Source: Pseudomonadota bacterium (GTDB taxonomy: Bacteria > Pseudomonadota > Alphaproteobacteria > Rhodobacterales > Rhodobacteraceae). Taken from it: a stretch of 64,000 nt of DNA. Below, piece by piece: positions 33,269-43,740 of this stretch. Each line of letters begins with the position of its first letter. Within the stretch, counting starts at the first letter, position 1. A program made the position numbers and the translations under genes. The notes beneath the pieces are model-generated. The model had not been told where the DNA came from, ran no database searches, and saw only the letters and a list, made by a program, of their open reading frames with translations. The stretch spans positions 372,001-436,000 of the forward strand of contig JAIUPC010000012.1 in NCBI GenBank assembly GCA_020161655.1. The letters are read 5' to 3'.

Positions 33269-34222
33269 ATGCTGCGAAGCTATACGGCGAAGGACGGCAA
33301 GCTCCTTCCGGTCGAACCCGATGGCGGCGCGATCTGGTTCGACCTCCTCAACCCGACCCTGGAAGAAGAGCACGCGCTGGAGACCCATCTCGGCATCGAA
33401 CTGCCGACCCGGGACGAGATGCGCGAGATCGAAACCTCCTCGCGCCTCTATTCCGAAAACGGCGGCACCTACCTGACCGCCCTTGTCTTGTCGCATTCCG
33501 ATGGCGACGACATCGTCATCGACCCGATCAGCTTCATCCTGAGCGGCAAGCGCCTTGTGACCATCCGCTACAGCGAGCCGCGGGTCTTCACCGGCTTTCC
33601 CGCCCGCGCCGAGAAGATGCAGCTTGGGCTGAAGGACGGCCAGGATGTGCTGATGGCGCTGCTGGAGGCGGTGGTCGACCGGCTGGCCGACATTCTCGAA
33701 CGGACCGGGCGCGACATCGACGAGATTTCGCGCAACATCTTCGGGATCGGCGCCGATGTGGCGCGCAAGGCCCCCGACTACAAGGCGATCCTGACCCGGA
33801 TCGGCCGCAAGGGCGATCTCATGTCCCATATCCGCGACAGTATCGCCACGCTCGAACGGCTGACCGCCTATGTCGGGCCGAAGCTGAGCGGGCTTGATGT
33901 CGAATGCCGCGAACAGCTTGGCGCGCTGGCAGCAGACATCCATTCGCTCTCAGACCACCTCGAATTCATCGCGCAGAAGACCACCTTCCTCCTCGATGCG
34001 ACGCTCGGCCTCATCAACATCGAGCAGAACGGCATCATCAAGATATTCTCCGTGGCCTCGGTCGTATTCCTGCCGCCAACGCTCGTCGCCTCGATCTACG
34101 GCATGAACTACAAATACATGCCGGAGCTTGCCTGGCCCTACGGTTATCCTTTCGCCATCGGACTGATGATCATCTCTGCCGTCCTGCCATTCCTCTATTT
34201 CAAGAGACGCGGCTGGCTCTGA
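33269..34222 (+). CDS. CorA family divalent cation transporter
   Basis: Magnesium/divalent cation channel of the CorA family, 317 residues from the ATG at 33269 with an AGAGGG-type ribosome-binding site; an upstream in-frame start at 33224 lacks one. Two transmembrane helices lie at the C-terminus, with the invariant GMN motif at about residues 278-280 (SIYGMNYKYMPEL) and a positively charged end FKRRGWL. The large N-terminal region forms the cytoplasmic funnel. It could be a zinc or other metal transporter (ZntB-type) rather than a Mg channel, so only the family is named. Confidence 0.92.
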   Translation: MLRSYTAKDGKLLPVEPDGGAIWFDLLNPTLEEEHALETHLGIELPTRDEMREIETSSRLYSENGGTYLTALVLSHSDGDDIVIDPISFILSGKRLVTIRYSEPRVFTGFPARAEKMQLGLKDGQDVLMALLEAVVDRLADILERTGRDIDEISRNIFGIGADVARKAPDYKAILTRIGRKGDLMSHIRDSIATLERLTAYVGPKLSGLDVECREQLGALAADIHSLSDHLEFIAQKTTFLLDATLGLINIEQNGIIKIFSVASVVFLPPTLVASIYGMNYKYMPELAWPYGYPFAIGLMIISAVLPFLYFKRRGWL

Positions 34223-34326
34223 ACTTTGCGCGATTGCGCCGGCCGGGCCTCGATCCACCGTTGCGCCGCGCCGCATTCGCCGTCAAAAGAGACGACAATA
34301 ACAGATAACGGATCGGCGCCTGCCAG

Positions 34327-35019
34327 ATGTCCATGCTTGCAACATTCATCAAACCCATGCACCGCGAGGGCTACCGCTTCGTCGGCATCTTCGCCGCGGT
34401 GACGGTCGTACTTTTCCTGATCGCCGAACCTCTGGGCTGGATCGGTGTCGGGCTGACGGTCTGGTGTTACTACTTCTTCCGCGATCCCGACCGGGTAACG
34501 CCAGTGCGCGATGGGCTTGTCGTTTCGCCTGCCGACGGCGTGGTGCAGATGATCGAAGCAGCGGTGCCACCGGCGGAGCTTGGCCTCGGGGCCGAGCCTT
34601 TGACCCGTGTTTCGGTCTTCATGAACGTCTTCAACTGCCACGTGAACCGCGCGCCTGTCGCCGGACAGGTGGAAAAGATCGCCTACCGCCCCGGCAAGTT
34701 CTTCAACGCCTCGCTCGACAAGGCGAGCGTCGACAATGAACGCAACGGCCTGACGATCCGCATGGAGGATGGCCGCCGGATCGGCGTCGTCCAGATCGCC
34801 GGCCTCGTCGCCCGCCGCATCGTCTGCGAGGTGAACGAGGGCGTCCATCTGATGACCGGCCAGCGCTTCGGCATGATCCGCTTCGGCTCGCGCCTCGACG
34901 TATACTTGCCGGCGGGTGTGGCGCCCCTTGTCACCGTAGGCATGACCACGGTAGCGGGCGAAACCGTCATCGCCGACCTGACCTCGACCGAGCCTGAGCG
35001 GCGCGGGGCGGTGCGGTGA
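34327..35019 (+). CDS. psd: Phosphatidylserine decarboxylase
   Basis: Makes phosphatidylethanolamine from phosphatidylserine at the inner membrane; pyruvoyl-dependent and self-cleaving. The protein has 230 residues, the short alphaproteobacterial type. N-terminal hydrophobic segments occupy about 15-50. The motif [14 protein letters not shown] is in the centre. The self-cleavage Gly187-Ser188 lies in [14 protein letters not shown]. It overlaps the start of pssA by 4 bp (GTGA), coupling the two steps of PE synthesis. Confidence 0.96.
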   Translation: MSMLATFIKPMHREGYRFVGIFAAVTVVLFLIAEPLGWIGVGLTVWCYYFFRDPDRVTPVRDGLVVSPADGVVQMIEAAVPPAELGLGAEPLTRVSVFMNVFNCHVNRAPVAGQVEKIAYRPGKFFNASLDKASVDNERNGLTIRMEDGRRIGVVQIAGLVARRIVCEVNEGVHLMTGQRFGMIRFGSRLDVYLPAGVAPLVTVGMTTVAGETVIADLTSTEPERRGAVR

Positions 35020-35783
35020 ACATGGCGCAGGACCCGAAACGGGACAGCGACAGCGACAGCCTGCCCTTCATCACGCTTGCGCCGAACATGATCACCACGA
35101 TCGGCCTTTGTTCGGGCCTGACCGCGATCCGCTTCATCATGTCCGGGAACTACGGTCTTGCCGTGGCGCTGATCCTCTTCTCCATCGTGATCGACGGGCT
35201 GGACGGCCTTGTCGCGCGCCGGCTGAAAGCGACGAGCGAGTTTGGCGCGCAGCTCGATTCCCTGTCCGACTTCCTGAACTTCGGCGTGGTGCCGGGGCTT
35301 CTGGTTTACAAATACGCCCTTCTGGAGGCCCCGCACACCGGTGGCTGGGTCTTCGTTCTGGCCTATTCGGTCTGCTGCTGCATGCGCCTCGCGCGGTTCA
35401 ACGTGGCGCAGTCGCAGGCGGCAGCAAACGGACTTTCGCCAGCCAAGCACTTCACCGGCGTTCCCGCGCCGGCGGGCGCGCTGATGGCGCTCTTGCCGGT
35501 CTTCATCGGGTTCGAGACCGGGATCGCCGTCTCCAACTACCCGCTCGCCGTGGGGCTTTACCTCGGCACGGTCGGCGCGCTGATGGCGAGCCGCATCCCG
35601 ACCTTTTCGCCGAAATCGCTGCGCATCGCGCGCGACAAGAGCATCTGGCTCCTGATCGCGATTGCCATGGTGACGGGCTTCATGCTGACGAATTTCTGGA
35701 TGTCGATGATCGTCTTCGTTGCGGCTTATTCCGCCAGTATCCTCTATTCGATCATCAAGAGCCTGCGTAACCGCGGCGCGTGA
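35016..35783 (+). CDS. pssA: CDP-diacylglycerol-serine O-phosphatidyltransferase
   Basis: Integral membrane enzyme that makes phosphatidylserine from CDP-diacylglycerol and serine, feeding psd. The protein has 255 residues with about eight hydrophobic segments. The CDP-alcohol phosphotransferase motif is complete: Asp63-Gly64, Ala67-Arg68, Gly77, Asp81, Asp85. It starts at a GTG that overlaps the psd stop, or at an ATG 6 bp later. A 133-bp repeat element follows. Confidence 0.96.
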   Translation: MNMAQDPKRDSDSDSLPFITLAPNMITTIGLCSGLTAIRFIMSGNYGLAVALILFSIVIDGLDGLVARRLKATSEFGAQLDSLSDFLNFGVVPGLLVYKYALLEAPHTGGWVFVLAYSVCCCMRLARFNVAQSQAAANGLSPAKHFTGVPAPAGALMALLPVFIGFETGIAVSNYPLAVGLYLGTVGALMASRIPTFSPKSLRIARDKSIWLLIAIAMVTGFMLTNFWMSMIVFVAAYSASILYSIIKSLRNRGA

Positions 35784-35835
35784 GCCCTATCGTCCTGCGG
35801 CGAATGGGCCTTTCACCTGACGCAGCGCTTACGTC

Positions 35836-35968
35836 GCCCGGGACGCCCAAAGCGTTCCGGGCCGCGCCGTTCGTCGGGCTTACGCCGCGCCACTGGCGCG
35901 ACGGTCCCTCCTCACCGCCCCCAGGGCGGGCGCGATGGCGCCCACCCTCGAGTCAGGCGCAACCCTCT
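35836..35968 (+). repeat. 133-bp repeat, copy A (inverted copy at 45118-45250)
   Basis: This segment, from GCCCGGGACGCCCAAAGCG to the final CCCTCT, is present at 45118-45250 in reverse orientation with the same length and only about four mismatches. It contains nested palindromes: GGGCGC/GCGCCC around GATG, and CGCGCC/GGCGCG around ACT. It lies in the 282-bp gap between the convergent pssA and tig. No open frame of note. Confidence 0.92.
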
Positions 35969-36010
35969 GTTTCGCCTGTGATTTAAAAGACATTCAACGC
36001 ACCCGAAAAC

Positions 36011-36042
36011 AAAAAGCCGGCGCGACCACCTGTCACGCCGGC
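36011..36042 (-). terminator. Terminator after tig
   Basis: On the minus strand, an 11-bp stem (GCCGGCGTGAC/GTCGCGCCGGC, one G-T pair) with a 5-nt loop is followed by TTTTTGTTTTC. It lies 24 bp beyond the tig stop. Confidence 0.9.
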
Positions 36043-36065
36043 CTTCGATTTCAGCCTCGGAAGGC

Positions 36066-37400
36066 TCAGAGTTCGTCGAGCGCCTCGACAGCCTTCTGCA
36101 GCTTTTCCTTGGTGACTTCCTTGTCCGTCACCTTGGCGCCGGCGAAGACGAGATCCACGACCTTGTCCTCGAAGATCGGCGCGCGAAGCTGCTGCTGCAT
36201 CTGCGGGTTCTTCTGCACGAACTCGAAGAAGGCACGCTCCTGCCCCGGATACTGACGGGCTTGCGTCAGCACGGCTTGGGTCATTTCGGCATCGGTCACC
36301 TCGACCTTTTCCTTCTGGCCGATCTCGGCAAGAAGCAGGCCAAGCCGCACCCGGCGTTCGGCGAGCGACTTGTGCTCGTCGGTCGGCTCGATGGCGCCGT
36401 GGTTGTGGCCATGGTCATGCGGGTTCTCGTCGTGCCAGATCTGGTGGGCGATCTGGTTCGCCTCGGCCTCGACTAGGCTCGGCGGCAGGTCGAACTTCAC
36501 CAGCTTGTCGAGCTGGTCGAGCAGTGCCCGCTTCATCACCTGACGCGAGGCGCCAGTGTATTCAGCCTCAAGCCGCTCACCGATCTGGCCCTTGAGCGCG
36601 TCGAGGCTTTCGGCGCCGAAGCGCTTGGCAAGCTCGTCGTCGATCGCGGAGGCCTTCGGCTCTTTCACCGCCTTCACCGTGCAGTCGAAGATCGCTTCCT
36701 TGCCGGCAAGGTGCTTGGCGCCATATTCGGCCGGGAAGGAGACCTTCACCGCAACCTCGTCACCCGCCTTGGCGCCGACGAGCTGGTCCTCGAAGCCGGG
36801 AATGAACGAACCCGAGCCGAGCTCCAGCGGATAGTCCTCTCCCGCGCCGCCTTCAAAGGCCTCGCCGTCGATCTTGCCAACGAAGTCGATGACGACCTGG
36901 TCGCCCGACTTGGCCTTGGAGCCCTTCTTGCGGTCCTCGAAATCCTTCGACGACTTGGCGAGGTTCTCAAGCGCCTCGGTCACCGACTTGTCGTCAGCCT
37001 TGACCACCAGCTTGTCGAGCTTGACCTTGGACAGGTCCACTTCCGGGATCGCCGGCAGCACCTCGTAGGACATTTCGACCACGACATCCTGGCCCTTCTG
37101 CCATTTGTCGCCGTCCTTCATCTCGACCTTCGGCTGCATCGCCGGACGCTCGCCCGAAGCATCGAAATGCGCCTTCATCGCGCCGTCGATGGCTTCCTGC
37201 ATGGCATCGCCCATCAGCCGCTCGCCAAACTGCTTGCGCAGCATCGGCATCGGCACCTTGCCCTTGCGGAAGCCCTTCATCTCGACCTCGGGCTGCGCCT
37301 CGACGAGCTTTTCATTGACCTTCGCGTCTAGATCGGCGGCCGGCACGGTGATCGTGTAGCTGCGCTTCAGACCGTCCTTGAGGGTCTCGATGACCTGCAT
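36066..37400 (-). CDS. tig: Trigger factor
   Basis: Ribosome-bound chaperone and peptidyl-prolyl isomerase, 444 residues from the ATG at 37400 ([17 protein letters not shown]), preceded by GAAGGA. Seen: the ribosome-docking signature [17 protein letters not shown] (about residues 43-59), an FKBP-type domain at about 150-240 ([20 protein letters not shown]), and the helical C-terminal substrate cradle with a His-rich loop [14 protein letters not shown]. It lies only 20 bp downstream of tRNA-Leu and is probably cotranscribed with it. Confidence 0.97.
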   Translation of the reverse strand: MQVIETLKDGLKRSYTITVPAADLDAKVNEKLVEAQPEVEMKGFRKGKVPMPMLRKQFGERLMGDAMQEAIDGAMKAHFDASGERPAMQPKVEMKDGDKWQKGQDVVVEMSYEVLPAIPEVDLSKVKLDKLVVKADDKSVTEALENLAKSSKDFEDRKKGSKAKSGDQVVIDFVGKIDGEAFEGGAGEDYPLELGSGSFIPGFEDQLVGAKAGDEVAVKVSFPAEYGAKHLAGKEAIFDCTVKAVKEPKASAIDDELAKRFGAESLDALKGQIGERLEAEYTGASRQVMKRALLDQLDKLVKFDLPPSLVEAEANQIAHQIWHDENPHDHGHNHGAIEPTDEHKSLAERRVRLGLLLAEIGQKEKVEVTDAEMTQAVLTQARQYPGQERAFFEFVQKNPQMQQQLRAPIFEDKVVDLVFAGAKVTDKEVTKEKLQKAVEALDEL

Positions 37401-37420
37401 TCCTTCGTCCTTTTCCATCG

Positions 37421-37505
37421 TGGTGCGGGTGGAGGGACTTGAACCCCCACGCCTCGCGGCGCCAGAACCTAAATCTGGTGCGTCTGCCAATTTCGCCACA
37501 CCCGC
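37421..37505 (-). tRNA. tRNA-Leu (anticodon UAG)
   Basis: An 85-nt tRNA with the CCA end encoded. Acceptor GCGGGTG pairs with CACCCGC before CCA. The anticodon stem CCAGA/TCTGG encloses loop TTTAGGT with anticodon TAG. A variable arm of class II type (GCGCCGCGAGGCGT) and the T-arm GGGGGTTCAAGTCCCTC are present. It reads CUN leucine codons, mainly CUA. It sits 20 bp upstream of tig on the same strand. Confidence 0.97.
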
Positions 37506-37672
37506 AAAACCCAAGGGAGGCCACTGGCATGAACCTCCCCCCAAATCCGCGCCCTTCTAGCAAGAAGCCGGATGCGATGCGAGGGCAAAATACGTGGGCG
37601 AAACCGGGCGGCTTCACCCTATTATTGCCACAGTCCCGTTGAAAAATGACCATGGGTAACGAGGGGGTGGTC

Positions 37673-38173
37673 ATGACGGCAGGTGTGAGGGGGGGCAGGT
37701 CCGGTCCAAGGCTGGTGCCGGGGCTGCGGGCCGATGAAACCGGACTGGCGGCGGGAACTGTGGTGATGACCGCCGACGGGGCGCTGCCGGTCGATTTCCT
37801 CGAACCCGGCGACCAGATCGTCACCCGGTCAGGGATGCGCGCCCTTCGCGAAATTCACCTTCGCCGCTATTCCGGGCCTGCGATCCGCATCCGCGAAGGC
37901 GCCCTCGGCCATGGCCGGCCCGACCAGGCGCTGGTGCTGCCCGCCCATGCGCCGGTCCTCGTCCGCGACTGGCGGGCAACTGCGCTCTTCGGGCGCAAGA
38001 GCGTGGTGATGGAGGTCGGCAGCCTCGCCGACGACGAATTCATCGTGCCGACCGAGGCCGTGAGCATGCGGCTTTTCGACCTGCGCTTCGATCAGCCCGA
38101 GATCGTCTATGCCGAAGGGCTTGAGATCGCCTGCGCCGCCGCAGAAACGGCCGTGCGGGTGGCGGCCGAGTAG
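37673..38173 (+). CDS. Hint-domain protein lacking the N-terminal nucleophile
   Basis: Protein of 166 residues whose centre (AGTVVMTADGALPVDFLEPG, DQIVTRSGMRALREI) and C-terminal block (GRPDQALVLPAHAPVLVRDW) follow the Hint_2 pattern common in Rhodobacterales. The usual start of that block, a Cys right before the A.GT segment, is replaced (GLAAGT), so autoprocessing is unlikely. The start at 37673 follows GAGGGGGTGGTC; an in-frame ATG at 37646 is also possible. It is convergent with nnrD, with one base between the stops. Function unknown. Confidence 0.78.
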   Translation: MTAGVRGGRSGPRLVPGLRADETGLAAGTVVMTADGALPVDFLEPGDQIVTRSGMRALREIHLRRYSGPAIRIREGALGHGRPDQALVLPAHAPVLVRDWRATALFGRKSVVMEVGSLADDEFIVPTEAVSMRLFDLRFDQPEIVYAEGLEIACAAAETAVRVAAE

Positions 38174-38174
38174 G

Positions 38175-40322
<2,148 letters not shown>

Positions 40323-40369
40323 GTTTTCGGGCAGAAGCCCGGCCCTATCCAAACGAAAGGACACCAAGG

Positions 40370-41779
40370 ATGAGCAAGGTAAAGGACGCCTTGAAACTGA
40401 TGAAGGACGAGGAGGTCGAATATGTCGACATCCGCTTCACCGACCCCAAGGGCAAGCTGCAGCATGTGACGCTGGTGGCCGATCTCGTCGATGAGGACTT
40501 CTTCGAGGAAGGCTTCATGTTCGACGGTTCCTCCATCGCCGGCTGGAAGTCGATCGACCAGTCCGACATGAAGCTCATCGCCGATGCGGGTTCGGTCTAT
40601 ATCGACCCGTTCTACGCCGAAAAGACCATGTGCGTGCATTGCAACGTGGTGGAGCCGGATACGGGCGAGCCCTACAGCCGCGACCCGCGCGGCACCGCGC
40701 TGAAGGCCGAGGCTTACCTGAAGTCCTCCGGCGTCGGCGACACCGCCTATTTCGGCCCCGAGGCCGAATTCTTCATCTTCGACGACGTGCGCTATTCGGT
40801 GACGCCGGCCAAGGTTTCCTACCAGATCGACGCCCATGCCGCCGCCTGGAACACCGACACCGAATATGAGATGGGCAACCAGGCCCACCGCGCGCTCCAC
40901 AAGGGCGGCTACTTCCCGGTGAACCCGATCGACGAGGCGCAGGATCTGCGCGGCGAGATGCTGTCGACCATGAAGCGCATGGGCATCAAGGTCGACAAGC
41001 ACCACCACGAGGTTGCGACCTGCCAGCACGAGCTTGGCATGATCTTCGGTGGTCTCGTCGAGCAGGCCGACAACATCCAGAAATACAAGTATGTCATCCA
41101 CAACGTCGCGGCCGCCTATGGCAAGACCGTGACCTTCATGCCGAAGCCGATGAAGGGCGACAACGGTTCTGGCATGCACGTCAACATGTCGATCTGGAAG
41201 GGCGGCAAGCCCCTCTTCGCCGGCGACAAGTATGCCGACCTTTCGCAGGAAGCGCTCTACTTCATCGGCGGCATCCTGAAGCACGCCAAGGCGCTGAATG
41301 CGCTGACAAACCCGGCGACGAACAGCTACAAGCGCCTGATCCCCGGCTTCGAAGCCCCGGTTCTGCGCGCCTATTCCGCCCGCAACCGGTCGGGCTGCGT
41401 TCGTATTCCGTGGACGGAATCGCCGAAGGCCAAGCGCGTCGAGGCCCGTTTCCCCGATCCGTCGGCGAACCCCTACCTCGCTTTCGCGGCGCTCCTGATG
41501 GCCGGTCTCGACGGCATCAAGAACAAGATCGACCCGGGTCCGGCTTCGGACAAGGACCTCTACGATCTGCCGCCGGAAGAACTGGCCGAAATCCCGACCG
41601 TCTGCGGTTCGCTCCGCGAGGCGCTGGAGGAACTGGAGAAGGACCACGACTTCCTTCTGGCCGGCGATGTCTTCACCAAGGACCAGCTTGAGGGCTACAT
41701 GGCGCTCAAGTGGGAAGAGGTCTATGCCTACGAGCATACGCCTCACCCGATCGAGTACCAGATGTACTATTCCTGTTAA
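40370..41779 (+). CDS. glnA: Type I glutamine synthetase
   Basis: Dodecameric ammonium-assimilating enzyme, glutamate + NH3 + ATP to glutamine. The protein has 469 residues. Seen: [10 protein letters not shown] near residue 50, the catalytic [13 protein letters not shown] (128-140), the ATP-binding [16 protein letters not shown] (about 259-274), [17 protein letters not shown], and the adenylylation Tyr398 in [11 protein letters not shown]. The adenylylation site implies control by GlnE. It is cotranscribed with glnB and followed by two terminator-like stems. Confidence 0.98.
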   Translation: MSKVKDALKLMKDEEVEYVDIRFTDPKGKLQHVTLVADLVDEDFFEEGFMFDGSSIAGWKSIDQSDMKLIADAGSVYIDPFYAEKTMCVHCNVVEPDTGEPYSRDPRGTALKAEAYLKSSGVGDTAYFGPEAEFFIFDDVRYSVTPAKVSYQIDAHAAAWNTDTEYEMGNQAHRALHKGGYFPVNPIDEAQDLRGEMLSTMKRMGIKVDKHHHEVATCQHELGMIFGGLVEQADNIQKYKYVIHNVAAAYGKTVTFMPKPMKGDNGSGMHVNMSIWKGGKPLFAGDKYADLSQEALYFIGGILKHAKALNALTNPATNSYKRLIPGFEAPVLRAYSARNRSGCVRIPWTESPKAKRVEARFPDPSANPYLAFAALLMAGLDGIKNKIDPGPASDKDLYDLPPEELAEIPTVCGSLREALEELEKDHDFLLAGDVFTKDQLEGYMALKWEEVYAYEHTPHPIEYQMYYSC

Positions 41780-41784
41780 GTGCG

Positions 41785-41835
41785 GCGGGCTGAAGCCCGC
41801 CCTGCGGGGAAAAGGGCGCCTTCGGGCGCCCTTTT
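41785..41835 (+). terminator. Double hairpin terminator after glnA
   Basis: GCGGGC/GCCCGC around TGAA (41785-41800) is followed by the 9-bp stem AAGGGCGCC/GGCGCCCTT with TTCG tetraloop (41812-41833) and TTTTT. Strong intrinsic terminator. Confidence 0.9.
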
Positions 41836-41930
41836 TCGTGGCGCCGGGCGGTCAGGAATGGTGACAGCCGCGCCGACCTGTGGTCTCTTGCCGTCGAGGC
41901 TCCGCGAGAGAGCCAAGGGGAGTGAGGCTC

Positions 41931-42143
41931 ATGAGTCCGACCAGCAAACAGGACCCGCCCGTCAAACGGCGCTGCCACCGTTGTCACGGCTCGGGCCGTA
42001 CGCCCTGCCAGATCTGCCGGGGCACGGGCCAGGTGGTGCGGGGCGTGGATCTGCGCGGCAAGCAGATCCTCGACCGCTGCGTCGGCTGCTTCGGCGTCAA
42101 GACCACGCGCTGCCCGACCTGCGGCGGCGAGGGTTTCGTCTGA
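41931..42143 (+). CDS. Small DnaJ-type zinc-finger protein
   Basis: Protein of 70 residues with four CxxC-type pairs: CHRCHGSGRTPCQICRGTG, then CVGCFG and CPTCGGEG. This is the CxxCxGxG pattern of the DnaJ cysteine-rich domain, enough for two zinc sites, without a J domain. The start at 41931 has AAGGGGAG upstream; an earlier in-frame ATG (41880) lies at the edge of the glnA terminator and is less likely. Such isolated domains assist folding or assembly in some bacteria; the partner is unknown. Confidence 0.75.
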   Translation: MSPTSKQDPPVKRRCHRCHGSGRTPCQICRGTGQVVRGVDLRGKQILDRCVGCFGVKTTRCPTCGGEGFV

Positions 42144-42314
42144 GGCTTTGGCTTGGGCGTTTCGCCATCTGCGCGCCTGATTTCCGGGCATTTTCGCGCG
42201 CGATGGCTGTCGTCGCCGGAAATCCATCCCGAAAGCGTACCGTTGCCGGCGGAATTCAGCCTGAATCGCTTGTTAACCAGATACTGGGTAAGACGGCTCG
42301 GAGGAGTCACGGGC

Positions 42315-42500
42315 ATGGCATCTTTTCACAACCCCTCTCAGGTTCCGGCGGGAACGCCGCAGCCTTTCGTCATCGCCTGGGCCGCGCGCCGGGCCGGCAT
42401 GATCGAGGCGACGATGCGCGCCTGCGAACTGCCAAGCACCGTGGACATCGCCAAAAGGCCCGGCACGGCCGAGCAACTGTCGCGCCTGCTCGACCTCTGA
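42315..42500 (+). CDS. Small hypothetical protein, 61 residues
   Basis: Open frame MASFHNPSQVPAGTPQPFVI ending RPGTAEQLSRLLDL, preceded by GGAGGAG at good spacing, which is the main reason to accept it. The sequence is a single helical, mildly basic protein with no membrane segment or known motif. It begins 172 bp after the zinc-finger gene and is followed by a 386-bp non-coding stretch. An earlier in-frame ATG at 42153 would add 54 residues but has no ribosome-binding site. Function unknown. Confidence 0.55.
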   Translation: MASFHNPSQVPAGTPQPFVIAWAARRAGMIEATMRACELPSTVDIAKRPGTAEQLSRLLDL

Positions 42501-42886
42501 ACGGGAGGCGGGCGACAGCGGGCTTCGCTTTTCAAGTTGCCTCGCAGAGGACTTTGCCTGACCGCGAGCGACTATTCCGACGCTTCAGATTTGTACCGCG
42601 GCGCGACAAGGTGGCCGTCCAGTGGACGGACACCCGCGCCGTTGCCTGAAGGCACAAGCCGAAAGGCAAGTGGCTTTCCGCCCGCGCAAGGGGTGCCAAG
42701 TTCTGATGAGTCCGCCCAAGGTGGGCACGAATGTGCCCGCCGCCCGGTGGGCGGGCACAGCAGAATTTCGTCATACCGCCGAAATCCTGCGGGTTGCGCT
42801 CCAATGGCATGGATTGCCGGGGAGATTTTCAGGCCACCGGGATTGACTCCCAAGCATTGCCTTTCACGTTCAGATGCTTACCGCAC
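42501..42886. other. 386-bp non-coding stretch rich in hairpins
   Basis: No credible gene. It holds several strong dyads: CCGTCC/GGACGG around AGT (42615-42629); GGTGGGCAC/GTGCCCGCC with loop GAAT (42720-42741); GTGCCCGCC/GGCGGGCAC (42733-42758), which shares an arm with the previous one so the two exclude each other; and a closing helix AAGTTCTG/CAGAATTT (42698-42705 with 42761-42768). The GGTGGGC stem resembles that in the 133-bp repeats. It could be a mosaic repeat or a structured RNA. Confidence 0.7.
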
Positions 42887-43630
42887 CTAAACCACCCGCC
42901 TTATCACCGTCGTATGGATCGCGAAGACCACCGCCCCGCTTTCCGGCAGGCGGATTACCGTCTGCCGCTCGCTCCGCTCAAAGGGGCTGTCCGGGGCGCC
43001 GACCTTGCGCTTCTGCGCCTCGGTATAGGGCTGGAAGAGGGCGAAATCGTCGTAGCGCAGCAGGTTCGCGCGCCACACCGGGCGGCCCGGCTGCACCCCG
43101 TCGAACAGCCGCTGCACACGGCGGGCGATATCCTCGGTATAGGGCGCCACCGGCACATGGATGCCGGTCAGCGGGCGGCCGATCTTTTCGGCCAGCGTCC
43201 AGGCGGCGGGAAAGCAGAGAAGGGCGGCAGTCAGCACATGCTCCTCGCCCCGCTTCTCAAGGATACAGAAATCCTCCTGCACCAGCCGTGAGAGTGTCAG
43301 AAGCGGGTCGACGCGATCCACCGCGACGACCGCCCCATCGGGCCGCCTGACACTTTCGCCCTCGACCGCGAAATCGGGTCGCGCGGCAAGCGCCGCGACC
43401 ACGCTTCCAAGAAGCTCCCCGAGCGCCGCCTCGGCCCCCGGCAGGACGGCGATCACCCTGCCCCGGTCCGCCACGATCAGCCGCGCCTTTTCGGCAAGCT
43501 GGGCCGAATAGGCACCATCGACGGTCAGCAGCGCCCCCGCCGCCACCGGCTGCATCGACGGTAGCCGAAGAGCGGCGGCGGCGCGCTGCGCTTCGGGAAT
43601 CTCGGGCTGAAGGATCGGATGGGCTTGCAT
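42887..43630 (-). CDS. DUF3445 protein, heme-dependent oxidative N-demethylase-like
   Basis: Protein of 247 residues of the DUF3445 family. That family includes the catalytic subunit of heme-dependent oxidative N-demethylases and DmmA of the dimethylamine monooxygenase. Seen: DFCILEKRGEEHVLTAALLC, FPAAWTLAEKIGRPLTGIHV and VWRANLLRYDDFALF, typical family blocks. No dmmB or dmmC partner is adjacent, so the native substrate is unclear. GAGAGGGG precedes the ATG. It is transcribed divergently from dddP with 110 bp between the starts. Confidence 0.82.
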   Translation of the reverse strand: MQAHPILQPEIPEAQRAAAALRLPSMQPVAAGALLTVDGAYSAQLAEKARLIVADRGRVIAVLPGAEAALGELLGSVVAALAARPDFAVEGESVRRPDGAVVAVDRVDPLLTLSRLVQEDFCILEKRGEEHVLTAALLCFPAAWTLAEKIGRPLTGIHVPVAPYTEDIARRVQRLFDGVQPGRPVWRANLLRYDDFALFQPYTEAQKRKVGAPDSPFERSERQTVIRLPESGAVVFAIHTTVIRRVV

Positions 43631-43740
43631 GGCCCCTCTCTACCGGAGCCTTTGGCGAATTCCAGCCCTGCCGATGTCGCGAACGGGCATGCCGCCGGAC
43701 CCGCCGCCTTCCAGCATCGGCGCGACGGGAGGAGCCGCGC

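Noticed and set aside
36066-37544. Longer trigger factor starting upstream of 37400.
   Set aside because: The extra part would translate through the tRNA-Leu gene; the ATG at 37400 has a ribosome-binding site and the normal N-terminus.
42698-42768. Possible hammerhead ribozyme (CTGATGA at 42703 followed by a stem and CGAA at 42728).
   Set aside because: The core fits only in part: the pair after GAA is U-A instead of A-U, the base at the cleavage position would be G, and extra bases separate the stems. A functional hammerhead is unlikely, so only the hairpins are reported.
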